Source of the DNA: Nautilus pompilius
Lineage: Eukaryota; Mollusca; Cephalopoda; Nautilida; Nautilidae
Direction: 5' to 3'
DNA length: 64,000 nt
Assembly: GCA_018389105.1 (NCBI GenBank)
Contig: JACATO010001459.1
Coordinates: 550,931 to 614,930 of the forward strand
Below the pieces are notes generated by a model that had not been told where the DNA came from, made no database searches, and was given only the letters and a program-made list of their open reading frames with translations. The translations under genes and the position numbers were made by a program. Shown here one piece after another: positions 11,461 through 25,064 of this stretch; position 1 is the stretch's first letter, and every line of letters starts with the position of its first letter.

Positions 11461-14400
11461 TAATAATAGGTCATTCCCCCCCACCAACTAATAATGGCAC
11501 AAAAACTATGCATAACTTATCTGCTTATAACAACGTTATAATTCAGTTTCTCCACATTGTTAAATAAATTCTCGAGAGGAAAAACTGCACGAACGAGGAT
11601 AGAAGCGCAGAGAGTTCTTCCGCAAACAACAATGCCAAAACGTGCTGAACATGGCACCATAGCAACGACCGCATCAGTGCTGATTACTGGTTAAGGCGCA
11701 TGTTACTATTTCATACAAAAAGCTGTTCGTTCTTGGGGAGCATACACCCAATCACGTGTATGTATGTTCCTTCTGCCTGATCGCGATAAAGTTATACACG
11801 TTTGCCGTTCTTTGTGGAAATGTTTGCTTTCATTGCGGAAACCACTCCACCAACCACACAGTTACCAGTACATACTCCTTTTTCGTTCCGCATGCACCCA
11901 TTCCACTTCAACTAATGTATCCCCATAGTAAATCCAGGAGCTATTATTACACAGGAAAATAAACATGTGCTTTTTTTTCTACCACAGTTTTGTTTTTTTG
12001 TTTTTTTATAATTAGAACCATTTATCTTTTCAAATATTTCTAGAAACGGGGGATTATTGGGATGTTCATTAATTACAAAAATACTTTAGACAAACTCATC
12101 CTTCCCTAACCCCTGCCCCCTTAGTCCAACTCTGTTCCCATCAGCCAATAACACAGCAAATGGGAAAAGAAGATGGCTGCTGGTACTGCGAAAAAACTGG
12201 CTGAAAAGATGTTCAAGCAAATCATCTTATAGCCAGTATCATCGCAGACAGGGTCAGTCAGAGCAGTCGTTTTTTTAACAGTTTTCAGCAGGCAGGAAAT
12301 TGTTGTTGTTTTTCTTCTCTCTTTTAGGGCTGAGATTTCAATTAGTTCCATTTGCTCTTTGTCTAATTATAAACAATAGAATGTGAGAATTGTCAGCTTA
12401 TCAGAGCTCTGTAACATACACTGACCAGCTAGCTAATTGCTTCCAGATAGAGTAAGGGGGCAGTAGGGCTGGGGCTGAAGGACCAGAGATAGGGATTACA
12501 ATAACTACAACCAGTTTCCAATTATTTATGGAAAAACTAATGGATCACGATTATGGAGACACTGAATATGTATTACGCCACAGACACATTTTGATTACTT
12601 CTTTCCCCCCCCCCCCTAATCCCGACTCCCTCAAGTTATGAAGAGCGTAACTGTTTGGAAGGTCCGTCAATGTCTTGTTGTTGTTGAGATGTTGTTGCTT
12701 ATAAGATAACAAACAGAGTTTCTCTTGATTTCTATAACAGCACCAAGGAGAAAGAACAACCAATGCCACTGATCAGATCCTCAGCAAACAGCTTTAGCAG
12801 ATGGTTTTCCTGTCTCCCCTTCCCCCCCAGCTCCAAACCATCCACACACACACACAGCCATACTCCCCCCCCCCCACCGTTGATCTTCCGAAATTTACAT
12901 TTCACCAATACGATTCCTCATCTGGGAAAAAGCCGACCATCTAATAATCACTTTCTTATAGTTGTTGCACCAGCTGTTTGCTCTTTATTTTCTTTTTCAC
13001 TCCGTCCTCTCCAGCTGTAACAGACAAGAAACCATCTTCAGTCTTCTACTCTACTCGCAAGCTACGTTGCCCTTGGAAACTATAAATTTCAGTCAGTTCT
13101 CTGGCGAGAGGGGGCTCCCCCTCCCTCCAGCCATCATTTTACTTATTTTTCCCTCTAACTGATGTTCATAAGATGCAACATGCACCCTGAAGACAACTGG
13201 TCTGTGAAATAACCAGCCACGGTTCCAGCAAAGTTATGTATTGTTTCGTTTTATGCTGCAACCCGACGACCAAAAATCTATTTTTCCCTCTCTTCGCTAG
13301 CTCCCACCCTGACCTTAAGGTCGTGAGGAGACATCTCCGAGCTAGAAAGAGGGCCAGTGTAAGGGAACCTCAGCCTTGCTGGTTGGGAGCCTTGAGAGGT
13401 CAGGGTACAAACGAGAGAGAGAGAGCCAAGCGTTACCTGCAAAAGTCTCCATCTAAAACTTAGGTGGTGGTGGTGGTGCTCAACTGGGAGGAAGCAGTTC
13501 AAGAACTGAGGAGCAGAAACTTGTTAAAACCAACATGCCTGAAGGAATGAGTTCAGAAATCTGGAGGTAACCAAGCAGGAGTCTGATTCTGCCGGCCCTA
13601 ACAGAAACCTCGGTGAAAGAGGCTAGCAAACCAAAACATTATAGTTTAAGAGACTTGGGTTTTAAAATAACAATGTAATTCTTTGTTATCAACCATCCCG
13701 TGGCTAATGGGAATATCTTTTCTCCAAAGAAACTTCTTACATTGTCAAAAAAGACCTGCCATGGCTAGCCAAAACGAGAGAGAAAACGCCATTATATATA
13801 TAATATATATATATATCAGATATCTGCACTTGGTAATCCCTGGTCTTGTGTAAACAAGCAGATCTAACTGTATCAAAATGTTCATTAATCATTCATTGCA
13901 CACATGCGTACACGCACACATAGTGGCAAAATTTCTGTTTTTGTATTTTTGGAGGAACCCGACCTTACAACCCGAGATTGTTTATTCACCACATTAAAAC
14001 CAGTCAATGTTTTCCTTCATTACTGCCCCAACAGAAAAATAATTGTTTAAAAACATCTGGTTAACCCATCACCTTCTAAAAGTGGCAAAAAAGAAAGATA
14101 ACTTACTAATTTTGTTTTCGTGATACACTAGCTGATCTGTTCACGACATTAGTAATAGTCTCTCATCCTCTCCCCATGAGAAAGGTTTTTCATTCAGATA
14201 GAAACATTCGCGTGAAACCAGGCTGAAATAGCATCACCATAATAGTATCTGGCTGAGTCTCGTTTGGATATCCCTAGTATCTATTAAGCGATAACTGAAA
14301 TCCAATAATAAACAAACTTAATTTGTTCCAAAATAAAAAAAAAAAAAATATTTTTAATAACTCACTTGCATAATTAAATTCAACATATGTTAGTCGATTT

Positions 14401-15506
14401 AAACCTCCAATACCTCTCAAAGATGAGTGATGCCATACTCTCCACGCAGAGAAGATAAGAAATATTTCAATTCATAAGTATGCAAGATACTACACTGAAC
14501 AGCCTAATTGTTACAGGGATAAGTTTTTATATCATCAGTAATTCTGCATGTGCGTTCGTACATGTGTCTTTAGAAGCTATTATGGTTCATCCTTTAAATT
14601 AATTCACTTTCAATCACTAAACTTGAAGGAAATTCCAGGCAAAACCTGAGCATGTATCTTTGACAAAGAAACAGATGTCGTACGACAGAAAAGCAAGTTG
14701 AGATGGTTGATCCTTGAACGAGTTAAGCTAATCTACTGTACACCACAATTCAATGATGTAAAAACTGTTGGGTAAACAAAGTTAGCAAAATCATTCCCTG
14801 AAAGAGCCTTGGACAATTTGCTGAGATTGGTTGTATTCATGCTGCCATACACGTAGCTCCTTGTAGCACCCTCCCAGGAAGAGGAAGGACAGACAGGAAG
14901 GCCTGCAGTCCTGTCCACCTTGTGAGATACCTGAAAGCTATTTCAATCAGGTCGAGTGGAAAATCTCAATCAATGAGCCAACTGTGCGCCATCAATGGGC
15001 TCGTTCTGAAACAGGTGCAGTCCGCATTTCACCGGCTGTTCTCCCGTGTTCTCACACGGCCCTTATTTCTGTTTAATGCGAGAGGAAAACCTACAGCTCT
15101 TCTACACATGGGTGGGCCCTGCAAGCCTGGTGAAAATTCTCCACAGGTAAGGAGGGGTACTAAAATAAAGGAGAGTTTTTCCTGTTTGAAATTTGTTTGC
15201 AATGTGATCATACCATCATCCCTGCTACCAATGATGACAAAAAAAAAAACGTAAAGGGGTTTTCGACATCAAGTACACAGAAATTGAAATGCTTTAGAAA
15301 GGTTTCTATGGTTTAGCCTCAAGTGTGTTAAGCCTCTCTGGTTTGAATGAAGATGCTGCCTCAAGAAATAGCCTCGAAATTTCAAGCTTGAATTTTCACC
15401 AACAGAAACGGATTTTGTAAATAGTGCCTTTAGAATAAGCTCGTCTTTAACAAGAACAACAAAATAAAGACAGCCACACAAGCATACACCAACACATATA
15501 TAAGGT

Positions 15507-15715
15507 AGACTGGGGCTGGCTATCAGGATTATGTTGTTACAGAACCAGAAACACCTAATTAACTGTGCAGATGAGGCTATAATCTACGTCTTTTTCTTGG
15601 CCTCATCCATGCATTTAATAGGGAATGACTGGTGCTATCACAACTTACCCCTGTAACAACTAGTCCCAGTCTGGTGCTATCACAACTCACCCCCTCTAAC
15701 AACTAGTCCCAGTCT
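15507..15715. mobile_element. Foldback MITE, copy 2, with duplicated right end
   Basis: Begins AGACTGGGGCTGGC and continues with TGTTGTTACAG and CACCTAATTAACTG. The inverted right end reads GCATTTAATAGGGAATGACT, GGTGCTATCACAACTTACCC, CTGTAACAACTAGTCCCAGTCT. The last ~44 bp of the right end are repeated in tandem (15672-15715). Confidence 0.8.
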
Positions 15716-18229
15716 GTATCACCTATTATATAATATTTACATTATTATGATGATGATGACAGTCACGTTTTGCTATGCAAATAAACGCATGTCATTTAAC
15801 AGCACAAGTCAAAGTACATTTTATTGACGATAAAAGTCTCTTCAGTCGGTGTCTACATCCAAATAATTTCCTGCCACCAAGTTTGTTCTTGATTCATTTA
15901 CAATTTTTAACTCTCTTTTTTCTTTTTTTTTCCCAAGAAGAATAATCATGAACACCCTGACTGCAAGATATGCAAACAAAATAACAGATTTTACTCTGTT
16001 ACTCTTCATAACTTGTGCTAATACTGAGAGATTTTTGGTAGATTCATTCTTGGGAGACTTACGAGAAATCTCACCATGCGATTAACCTTTCTCCCTAGTC
16101 TGTTTTGGTTCATGAATTTAATCCAGGAATGTTGACATAAATCAGAGATGACATCTAATGATGAAGACGATTAGTTCCCCCCCACACACACACATAACAC
16201 GTGATTACCTCCCTTGCTGAACGTTTGCTACAAGGGAAATAACTTCTATACAATTCACTATTTTTTTTTTAATAGCCAGCCAGACCCAGTCTTCCCTTAC
16301 CATAGCCCACCTATTGCAGCATACACAAAAAAAGGGAAGGGGGTGTTACTCACCTTTAGTCGGCTATATGTTTATTAAAACATTTAAGTTTTTATAAACA
16401 AAATTAAATTTACAGCTACAACAGACTAAATTACACCACAGCAGACCTGTGTTTTTTTAAATAACGTTCTGTTTGGCAATTTCACCAATGAGCACCGAAC
16501 TCCATTCATCCGCAGTCTTCGCTCTGCAACAACTTTAGCAGGTGGAATTTGTGAGCCATGGTGATGATAGACGCCGTTAAGCTTCCGGCAGCCACTGTTG
16601 CGTGGAGGAGGAGGAGGAGAGGGGGGGTATTCTAAATGTCCAAAGAGAAACACAAACTCCATGAACAGGCAGTCAGAATGTTTGTGCAATGGAAATACAA
16701 GTAAAAACAGAAACCCAGAACGAAACCTACACCAAAAATGCGCAGTTCCAAAGGAATGGGGTCTTTCTTTAGCAATCCTGGGCGCGAGTGATCATCGTTC
16801 CAGCATCTAGGCTGGTTACTCGAACTTCTTGGAAAAAGGGGGGGGATAACAGCAGCCCTGCTAAATGCCCTCTTCCCCACCTTCCGCCACCCAGAGATCC
16901 TCCAAAGATCTGAACGTTTTGAAGTACATACCTTCTACAATACTTTGAATGTTTTCGTCCCTTCTCTGAAAATTTGGTGGATGTGCCAGCATAAAAGATG
17001 ACATGTCCCCTAGTAATTAGAAAATCCAACCAAACCCCTTTTGGCCTCACAATTTGTCAAAAACCGACTGGTGAAAGTAAACATATCTTATTTCCCTTTT
17101 ACAGGCCATATCCCGATTCTAGAGTAATATAGCCAATCTGATCATAACTTCACATCTTTCCAAAACAGTGGCAAATATGGGGTACGATCTGGGATATTTG
17201 CTTTCTTTAAGTGTTATTTACAGGCAATGAGCTTTCCAGTAAGGTATGTACAAAGATAAAGTGGCAAACTGTCATCTACATTTTGCCATAATTTATCTTA
17301 TACTTTTACTTTACATTTGTGCACAAATCCCTTTGACATTTTCCCTTAATACATGTCTAATTATCCAAACTAAAAATAACAACAACATATATGTATATAA
17401 TATTAACAGATGAAATGCCACACACAGTCACATCAAGAGTTGTAAAGCATAGCATCTGTAACCTATACAAACAGTTTACATGACCGTGTTTTACAGTATC
17501 CATATGATGTAAATTGGAAATTAGTTAAAACAAACCATCACTTCTTGATATTAAACATATACATGCGATCAGGATGACTGATTAAGTAATATTACAAGAC
17601 CCAATTTCCATACCATGATAACAATAGCAAATCACAATAACATCCACGAGTTATCACCAGTGAGCAGTGCGATAAAGTAAATGGAAGAAGCTTCATGATT
17701 AGAATTTGAAGATGAGGTTTTAGCTGCTGCACAACATTAAGCTAAACACACGTAGCATCCTGCCGTGGAACAAGTGGAAAATTTTCACAGTAAGGTTGTG
17801 GTGAAACTGCTGAGCAAACATTGCTAAATGCAATATCTTCAATTGTAGTTAAATTGATTTTATGGCACTTTTACAGATAGCGTACAGAGAAAGTGACCAA
17901 CTTTAACGTCATAAAAACTAAGTGGGAGCAGGCGGCGGTGGGTGGCTGGTTTGGTTGGTTGGTTGGTTGGTGGGCTGGTGGTTAACCTGCTTGATCTGGC
18001 ACATATACCTCATCACTATTTCTTGGCTAACTTTTGTTGTTTTTTTTTAACCCTTTTAAAACAACGTGTACCGATAAGAACAACAACTGTCCAGAAGGCG
18101 AGCTCTGCTTTTGTACAGTTTCTCTTTGCCATCGATAAATGAAAAGACCTTATCAGTCAATGGAGATTGTCACTGCCCTAGTGCCTGAGATAAGATAAAC
18201 ATTCTCTTTTTGTTTTATAGCTTAGAGAA
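15716..18229. other. Intronic unique DNA, no gene seen
   Basis: AT-rich single-copy DNA with short A/T and G runs and a TTGGTTGG repeat patch at 17949-17972. A G/A-rich patch lies at 16595-16628. Frames up to 93 codons are unrecognised and unlikely to code. Confidence 0.5.
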
Positions 18230-18428
18230 GGCAGATCCCCCCCTCCTCCAAGGCTGTTACAAAGGTAAGTTGCTACAGCACCAGTAATTCTTAATTAAAA
18301 ATATAGATGAGGCTGTAACCAAGGTCGTACACTTTGACCTTCAGTCACTTATAAACTTATCTGTGGATTTTATTTTGGAGAAGTACTGGTGCTACAACAA
18401 CTTACTCCTGTAAAATGTAGTCCGCCCC
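18230..18428. mobile_element. Foldback MITE, copy 3
   Basis: Left end AGAAGGCAGATCC then GTTACAAAGGTAAGTTGCTAC, CAGCACCAGTAATTC and TTAATTAAAAATATAGATGA. Right end in inverted form AGTACTGGTGCTACAACAAC, TTACTCCTGTA. Middle sequence differs from other copies. Confidence 0.75.
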
Positions 18429-18534
18429 CCCACCTCCCTCAGAGACAGACAGACAGACAGACAATCTCCTCCTCATCCTTCTCGCCAGCCAAGACATCAT
18501 TAAATAAACTCTCTAATTTACAAAGTATACAAGT

Positions 18535-19412
18535 GTGAGTGTTCACAAGATCCACTCTACTTTGTATATAGGCTGTGGGAGTTGTATGCTGCCATTCAAC
18601 AACAATTATGGGAACGCAGACAGATACTATGCCTCTTGTGAAGTGACTATGATACAGGATGCTCGTGCACCTGGCTCCTCCTCCTCCTCCTCCAGTGCAA
18701 TGGCCATTGCCCATCCTCCCTCCATCCAGACAATCTCTCAGATGTTCTTGCAATGAAAACGCTTGCAGGAAACCACATCTAGAGAGCACAGCAACGGAGA
18801 TGAGCGGGTTATGACAGATTGAGCCTGCAGACATACATGTGCAACGTGTTGAAACAAATAACACGTGTGGCTATAGCAGCCAAGATCACAGTAAGCTTCC
18901 CAGCAATGAATGAAACAAAACACACCTGTTTCCAATCAGAAAAAAAAAAAATATGCCTGTAGCTACAGGCATGGAGCTTTGGTAGCAGGTCACCTGTGCA
19001 CAAACTTCTTGGTGTGGAGAACAAGAAAATCTATCCGCTGTGATGCTTCAACATCGCAACTTGGTTTTCAACCGATAAAAAAAAAAAAAAGAAAAAGCAG
19101 TTTGTGTGGATCCATATTGTGAAGAGACTGGTTTTACAGACCATAAACACAACTTCACTCATCTACCCTGGGCGTCGCAATCTCTTGATCTCAGTCCCAT
19201 CGAGCGTCTGTGAGAATGCCTTTGAATGATACATCAGAACCCTGTCTCTACAGTTGCTTGCTTCTCTGGATCAGCTACAGACATGCACAATACTCATAAA
19301 TGAATGATTACAAATAAATACCTCGGGATGTCTTGTAGCATCTTGTGGAATCCCTGCCAAGATGTGTATGCTGAAGCTGTCATTCAGTCCAAAGGTGGCT
19401 ATTAAGGTTCTC
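18535..19412 (+). mobile_element. Decayed Tc1-like DNA transposon
   Basis: Plus-strand fragments match Tc1 transposase in order. Near 18590-18620 a GNAD-type segment resembles the region before the second catalytic Asp. At 19163-19213 the sequence encodes LPWASQSLDLSPIERL, the third catalytic block, whose Glu is kept but which is followed by a stop where Trp is expected. At about 19360-19405, DVYAEAVIQSKGGY matches the C-terminal tail. Frames are broken between pieces by A runs and stops, so it cannot encode a working enzyme. Terminal repeats were not identified. Confidence 0.7.
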
Positions 19413-19448
19413 TCTTTCTCTTTTTTTTTTTTCTGGCTAAGAGAAGAC

Positions 19449-19627
19449 AGACTGGGGCCAGCTGTTGCAGGGTAAGTTGTTACATCCCCAGTAATTCCTA
19501 ATTAAATATAGAGATGGGCCATAATCAGTTTCATATGCTTACATCAAAGCATATGACATCAATTACAGCCTTAGGAATTACTGGAGATGTAACAACTTAG
19601 CCCTGTAGCAACCAACCCCAAAGTCTC
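19449..19627. mobile_element. Foldback MITE, copy 4 (compact)
   Basis: Left end CAGACTGGGGCCAGCTGTTG, then GTAAGTTGTTACA, CAGTAATTCCTAATTAAATA. Right end TTAGGAATTACTGGAGATGT, AACAACTTAGCCCTGTAGCA, ACCAACCCCAAAGTCT. This is the shortest and clearest copy. The two arms are near-perfect inverted repeats of about 70-80 bp. Confidence 0.85.
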
Positions 19628-20768
19628 CGACTATCAAAGAGTTAAGCAAATCAGATGAACAATGATAACAATTAAAGCAAAGGATCTCTGCTGATAATTG
19701 GAAACACTGCCAAACTCATTTAAAGCAAAATCCCCCAAAGACATTTCATGTAAAGTTTTAAACTTTCTGCCCTCCAACTTTAAACATTCAAAACACTCCA
19801 CAGACCATGGGAACCACAACTGGAATAAAACATTTACCCTTGAAAGAGCAAGAGTATCATGCCAGCATTTACTTTAGGGGCCATTTATACAGGAATATTT
19901 GCATAATTATCAGTACTTCAGATACCATAACACTCGCACACAGAATCTCAGACCACACTTACTCTCACTCATACTCATTTGCTCTCTCTCTCTCTCTCTC
20001 ACACACAATTACTCTCTCACTCACTATGCTGTCTACAGTTAGCTGGGAGATCAATATGGAAAAAGAGGGTTAAAACAAACTTGGCCAATGTCATTATTTG
20101 TTTTTTTTCTTTTGCCCCATTCTGTTAGACTGAAGTAGTGTGTTGAGCTGTAATATTTATAAAAACACCAAACGAGAAGAACAGCACACCATGTTAATCT
20201 CTATTACTAGTTAAATTTAGCTGCTATAAACTCTGGAATGGAAATCTAAACCATGAGTGGAAAAGCTGAGCAAATAGCAGTGGAGATGTGGTTAAAATAG
20301 CCCGTGGCTCACCCCAAACACTTGCTAAGAATAAACACTATTAACTGCAATTTTTTTTTTTTTTTTGCCAAGTTTATGCGTTTTTTCTTGTTCTTTTCTG
20401 CAGGGCTCTCTAGTCAAGTAAGTCACTATTGTCACTGAATGCTTAGTGTTAGCACACCGTCATTTCAAGTACCTCTGACAGAGTGCAATGTTGGCCGCAG
20501 AACGTGTGCGCATGTGTCTGTGTGTTTACGCAATTGCCACACTCGGCTGCCAGTTAGCCACGTGACACACACACACACAGATGGAGAGCTTGGATCTGGC
20601 TTTATTTACTGATGGCAGAACCTGTTAGTGTCTAGCCACAAGTTTACTGGGATCCCCTCCCTTCATCCCATGGGGGGGGGGGTGGTGGAACGGCATTGCC
20701 GCTACCACTTTCCCCCAATTGTCCATGCTAACTTGGTAAAATAACACTGAACTGCACATAGTGCACAC

Positions 20769-20800
<32 letters not shown>

Positions 20801-21238
20801 GTGAGTGAGTGAAACCTTAGCAACCCAACACATCGAGACAAATTGTTAAATTAGCACACAAAAACAAACATTGAAGCTAAAACCTCGCACAGAGTTTATC
20901 TTTCTTCTGTGTTCATTCGCTATAAACAACTATGTAAAACAAAATTAACAAATCAATCATGGAACGAAAAGTCTCTCCCCTGCCCCCCCTTTTTTTTCAT
21001 TATTTCTGCCCCCCCCACCTCTCTCTCTCTCTCTCAGAGGGTTCTCCCACCCTTATTTAAAGTCCACATACATAACAACGCTAAATTGGAGAATATGCAT
21101 CTCTTTCTAAACCCTTCGTCTTCTTTCTAATTGTTATTCTTCTGTCCCTTCTTCAATATTTTTCTCTGTTTTTTTAATATCTCATTATCCTCATACCCCA
21201 AATAAAGACAGACAATGACAGTAAGGACCCCTTCAATG

Positions 21239-21293
<55 letters not shown>

Positions 21294-24015
21294 CCTCGTC
21301 TTTTTTTTTTAAAAAAAAGTTCTTCCAATATCTGAGAAAGAAAACGAAAGCAGAACTTATGAAAACAGATCACCCAGCAATTCTCTTCTAACCTTTTTTA
21401 CCAAAAAGGGGGGGTTTCGACGGAGATACAGATGCCTGGAAACTTTAAATTACCGAAACCAGCGAAGGGTTCTCTAGTGGCATGGCATGCAGATTCAAAG
21501 AGAGAAAAAGACGACGACTTTCAGCAACGAGTGACAAAGAAAATGTGTAAATCTTCTGTTAATCTCCCCTTGATACTGGCAGACAGCTAGCTTATATAAG
21601 CGTTTGAAGTTCTGATAAGAAAAACAAATAAGATAAAAGTGCATGCATATATTAAGTTTTATGTTTGCTCTTCTGCATAGCCAGTGATTTCAAATCGAAA
21701 GAGCACCAACCATAAATTTCCACCTTTCGAAAGTGGACATTCAGGAAAAACAAGCACTTTACACGGGAGATCACAATAGTGCTACAGTTTATACATGAAG
21801 AAATACGCAAACCTTTTATATAAGATGTTGCTATTCAAGTTTAAAATCTGCGTGCATTTGTAGACACCAGAGTCATTGCAGGAAGTACAGGGGTTTTTTT
21901 TTTTTGGTCAGGTATTTTCCCCATGCCATTTGCCAGTAGTAAAATAAACTACTACGTTTCGACCATCTCTTCCCTGTCACCATCAGTAGATTGGATATGT
22001 GGAGTCTTCGGGAGCACAGTGTGGCAGTGCTGTCATTTTCAGCAGAGGTTCCCCACCCAACCCAATCCTAGATTCTGAATTATACAAGCGGCCCTGACTC
22101 TCCCAAACCCCAGACCACGTATATTTTTCGATGTGGATGGATGCCCTGGTGTGACTCAAGAAGATCCAAAGAGCTAAGACAGAAAACAAAAGAGTGTAGT
22201 AGCTCAGAGGTCGCCTGAAGCATCCTGCTCAATCCAACAACCGGAAACATCTACTTCAAATTAATTTCGCACTCCTAAACCCTTGATGGTGGCGATAGGA
22301 GTTGGGGGGGGGCGGGAGAGAGGTGGATGATAACCATTTTGTCAGTTAGTTCTGTCGCTAATAAAGGGCGCAGACAGACCCAAACAAATCCCATTTCCTA
22401 AAACTTTTCCATCCCTGTCACAATCTTCAGTGCGACGACGACGACAACAACAGAAATTAGCCGGTTTTGGTCGACTCTCCCAACCGACGAAAAAGCGGTA
22501 AATTTTCCGATGTCATGAACAGAATCGGCGATACGCATATTAAAACATTAAGTTGATTAACTGACTTATTCCCTTCTCTACTGTTTTTTTCTTGGGTCTC
22601 CTTTTGTTCTTTTCTCATGCGCACAGGGGGGGGGGGATTCTTCTTTGTGTCAAACGGTGAACAAAGCGACGTGGTAACAAACTTCGTTCTATAAATATCT
22701 CTCCGGTAAAAGGTGGATGGGGGGGTGGGGATAATGGCTCCTGTATCGCACCCAGCCCCGAAAAAAAAAAAGGTTTTTTTTTTTTTTTTAAGAGAGAAAA
22801 GGTTAAGAAGAGAAAAAGGAAACAACAACAATGCGCACGAATAAATGATCAATTAAACTGTTAAAAAAAAGAGAGAGAGAGAGAGGAGGAGGAGGAAGAG
22901 GAGGAGGAGAAAGGGGGACTATACCGAATTTCACAATCATTGTATCTTTAGCCCTGGCTGGCAGATTGCGAAACCTTCCAGCGGAAATCTCTCACGCAAA
23001 TGGCAGAGGAACAACAATCAGGGCCCGATGTTATTGTAGCGGCGAGAGGAGAGAGAAAAGAAAAGAAAAGAGAAGAAGGAAAAAATTAAATAAATAAAAA
23101 GAAGAAGAAATGAAATTACATGTGTCTGATTCTGCCCATTTCCGAGGTGTTTGTGCAAGAGGGAGGCAGGGGAGAGAGAAAATTGATTTGTATTCAGAAG
23201 CCTAAGAGTTTTCGCCGTTTCTCTTGAACGACGGGTTTTTGATTCGCAGAAAATGGACATATTTTGATTTCGTTTCTCAGGGGGCTACACAAATGCCCAG
23301 ACAGCCTAAAGCCCTGGGGGTGGGTGGGGACGAAGGGGGACAAAGTGCCACAGGGAGAAAAGAGAGGGAAAAAAAAGGGGGGGTGGTGGTGGTGGTGGGA
23401 GGGGAATAGAAAGGGGTTGGGGAAAGGGCAGGTGAGAAAAGAATGTTTAAGTTGAAAGAAGCCAAACAAAAGAGTGTTTTTATTGTCCCCCCCCCCCCTG
23501 ATAAGTGGCATTAGTTCTGATTCCACGATTATTAAAAAAAGGGGGAGGGTATCCCTCCACTGATCAAACCAACCATGGCTGATTGTGTTTTCGGCAAATC
23601 TTTTTCGAAGATTTGGAGTTATAACAAATTTTCTTTCCTTGAAGAATTAACACACACACACACACTCACTCATACACAGATGGTTTATTTTCTTATTGAT
23701 TCGTCTAATTAGTTTTTCTTTTTTACTTACGCCAGCACCTTCAAATCCCAAAATCTGTCAGGGAACACCAACCCTGTGCTGGCTGGCCCCTGGACTGCTG
23801 GCCGAAAGACTACCACCCACCCCCCACCCTCTGCAGATTCCCTGAGCTGTATCTGGAGTGAACACCAATCCTGAGAATGATCTGTTTTTTTGTTTTTTTT
23901 GCACGATCTAAGTATTTGGAACAGTCTAGAAAACCCCATGCTCTGATAATTCAACATCTTTTCTAAAATATGCACTGGATATTCAAGATGTGGATTATGC
24001 GGGAGAATTGTGTGA
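19628..24015. other. Intronic DNA with GT/CA and purine-rich patches
   Basis: Contains CT at 19983-20000, (GT)n at 20769-20804, (CA)n at 21242-21294, G/C runs, an AG-rich patch at 22869-22916 and T-rich/G-rich strings at 22620-22800 and 23350-23410. The unique patch 21420-21640 looks ordinary. No exon was recognised. Confidence 0.5.
21242..21294. repeat. (CA)n microsatellite
   Basis: About 26 CA units with a single CC interruption near 21269. Confidence 0.95.
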
Positions 24016-24017
24016 AG

Positions 24018-25064
24018 AAGTCCTGCCATAATAATATGGACACCCGCTGTTTTTAAAATGTGTTACTGTTGTGAAAAACAGTAAATAAAGACAAGCAATT
24101 GAGCAGAATTCATGGTATTGAACCAATGAGATATTGTATCATGGCCAGGTTCTGGTCTCCTCAAATATCCTTCCTTTGATTCCATGACATTGGCAAGATG
24201 TGGACAGTTCTTAGCTAACAGTCCAGATGTTCCCACTGATGCTTTATTAGATTAATACCATGACTTTGAGGTAGCCAGAGGAGGAGCTGAATAACTTGAT
24301 TTCTCTTGCAGAATGTGGCCACTTGAAGTTTGGCATGTAGCACCATCCTCCTGAAGAATATGGGCATAGGAAATGTCTTTGAAATGGCAATGTGCCTAGC
24401 AGAATTGAGACTGCCTTTTAACAAACACTAACCCTGCACCTTCCACCATGCCATATTGTAGCAAATATCATGATTCTCCTGCTTCCATATTTGGTTGAGA
24501 GGTGAAGACAGTAAAGTTGACAATCTTCACTAGGTAGTTCTAAATCCATGCACAACCTCCAGATATGGATTGCCAAAACCTGAACTCATCAGAGAAGAGT
24601 ACACAACACCAGACATCTGACCAGACTTTCCTGAAGCATTTATTCCTATTGAATAGGTGTTTCTTACAAATTATGCATCCTCTGTTACCAAGTTGATGAA
24701 GGTGACAGTGAGCCATTCTTCTCAGTTCATTTTGTATTGCACGAATGGCGCCAGCAAGAGAATCATGGCGTCCAACTGCAGACCTGATGAGCAATACCAC
24801 ACTTTTGTCATGGTTTCACCGTCACAGTCAAACTTGTTATAATATTGGCCATTTTCATGGTGGGTGTAAAAATCTTTGGCAAAATCTGTCACTGAACCTG
24901 GCCACACTGAATAGCCACCTGTTTTTTTGGCATTGCGATGCAGGTGGTCAAGATAATTACTACGCGCTATGTCCAACATATACTTGATCATGCCTGAAAT
25001 ATGCAAATTCTGGTCAGATACATTCACATGAATGGAAATCCAAATTAATATGGCAGGGCACTAC
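24018..25064 (-). mobile_element. Decayed Tc1-like DNA transposon with recognisable ends
   Basis: The ends form imperfect inverted repeats: left AGTCCTGCCATAATAATATG, right (as complement) AGTGCCCTGCCATATTAATT. Minus-strand pieces in two or more frames match Tc1 transposase. At 24800-24540 they include VGRHDSLAGAIRAIQNELRR and VLFSDEFRFW (second acidic block). At 24424-24215 they include MPIFFRRMVLHAKLQ and INLIKHQWEHLD, the NPIEHxW catalytic block with Lys in place of Glu. Frameshifts and the lost Glu make it inactive. At about 1.05 kb it is shorter than typical intact members (1.2-1.6 kb). Confidence 0.85.

Larger units (their letters stand above)
6641..15506. other. Largely unique intronic DNA with candidate enhancers
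   Basis: Mostly single-copy, AT-rich DNA with scattered homopolymers and short GT/CT patches (10581-10598, 10629-10643). Blocks with better-mixed composition and dense transcription-factor-like words lie at 7720-7980, 8310-8530, 9250-9710, 11200-11460, 11640-11700 and 12360-12545. No coding exon was recognised; the longest frames overlap low-complexity sequence. Confidence 0.5.
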
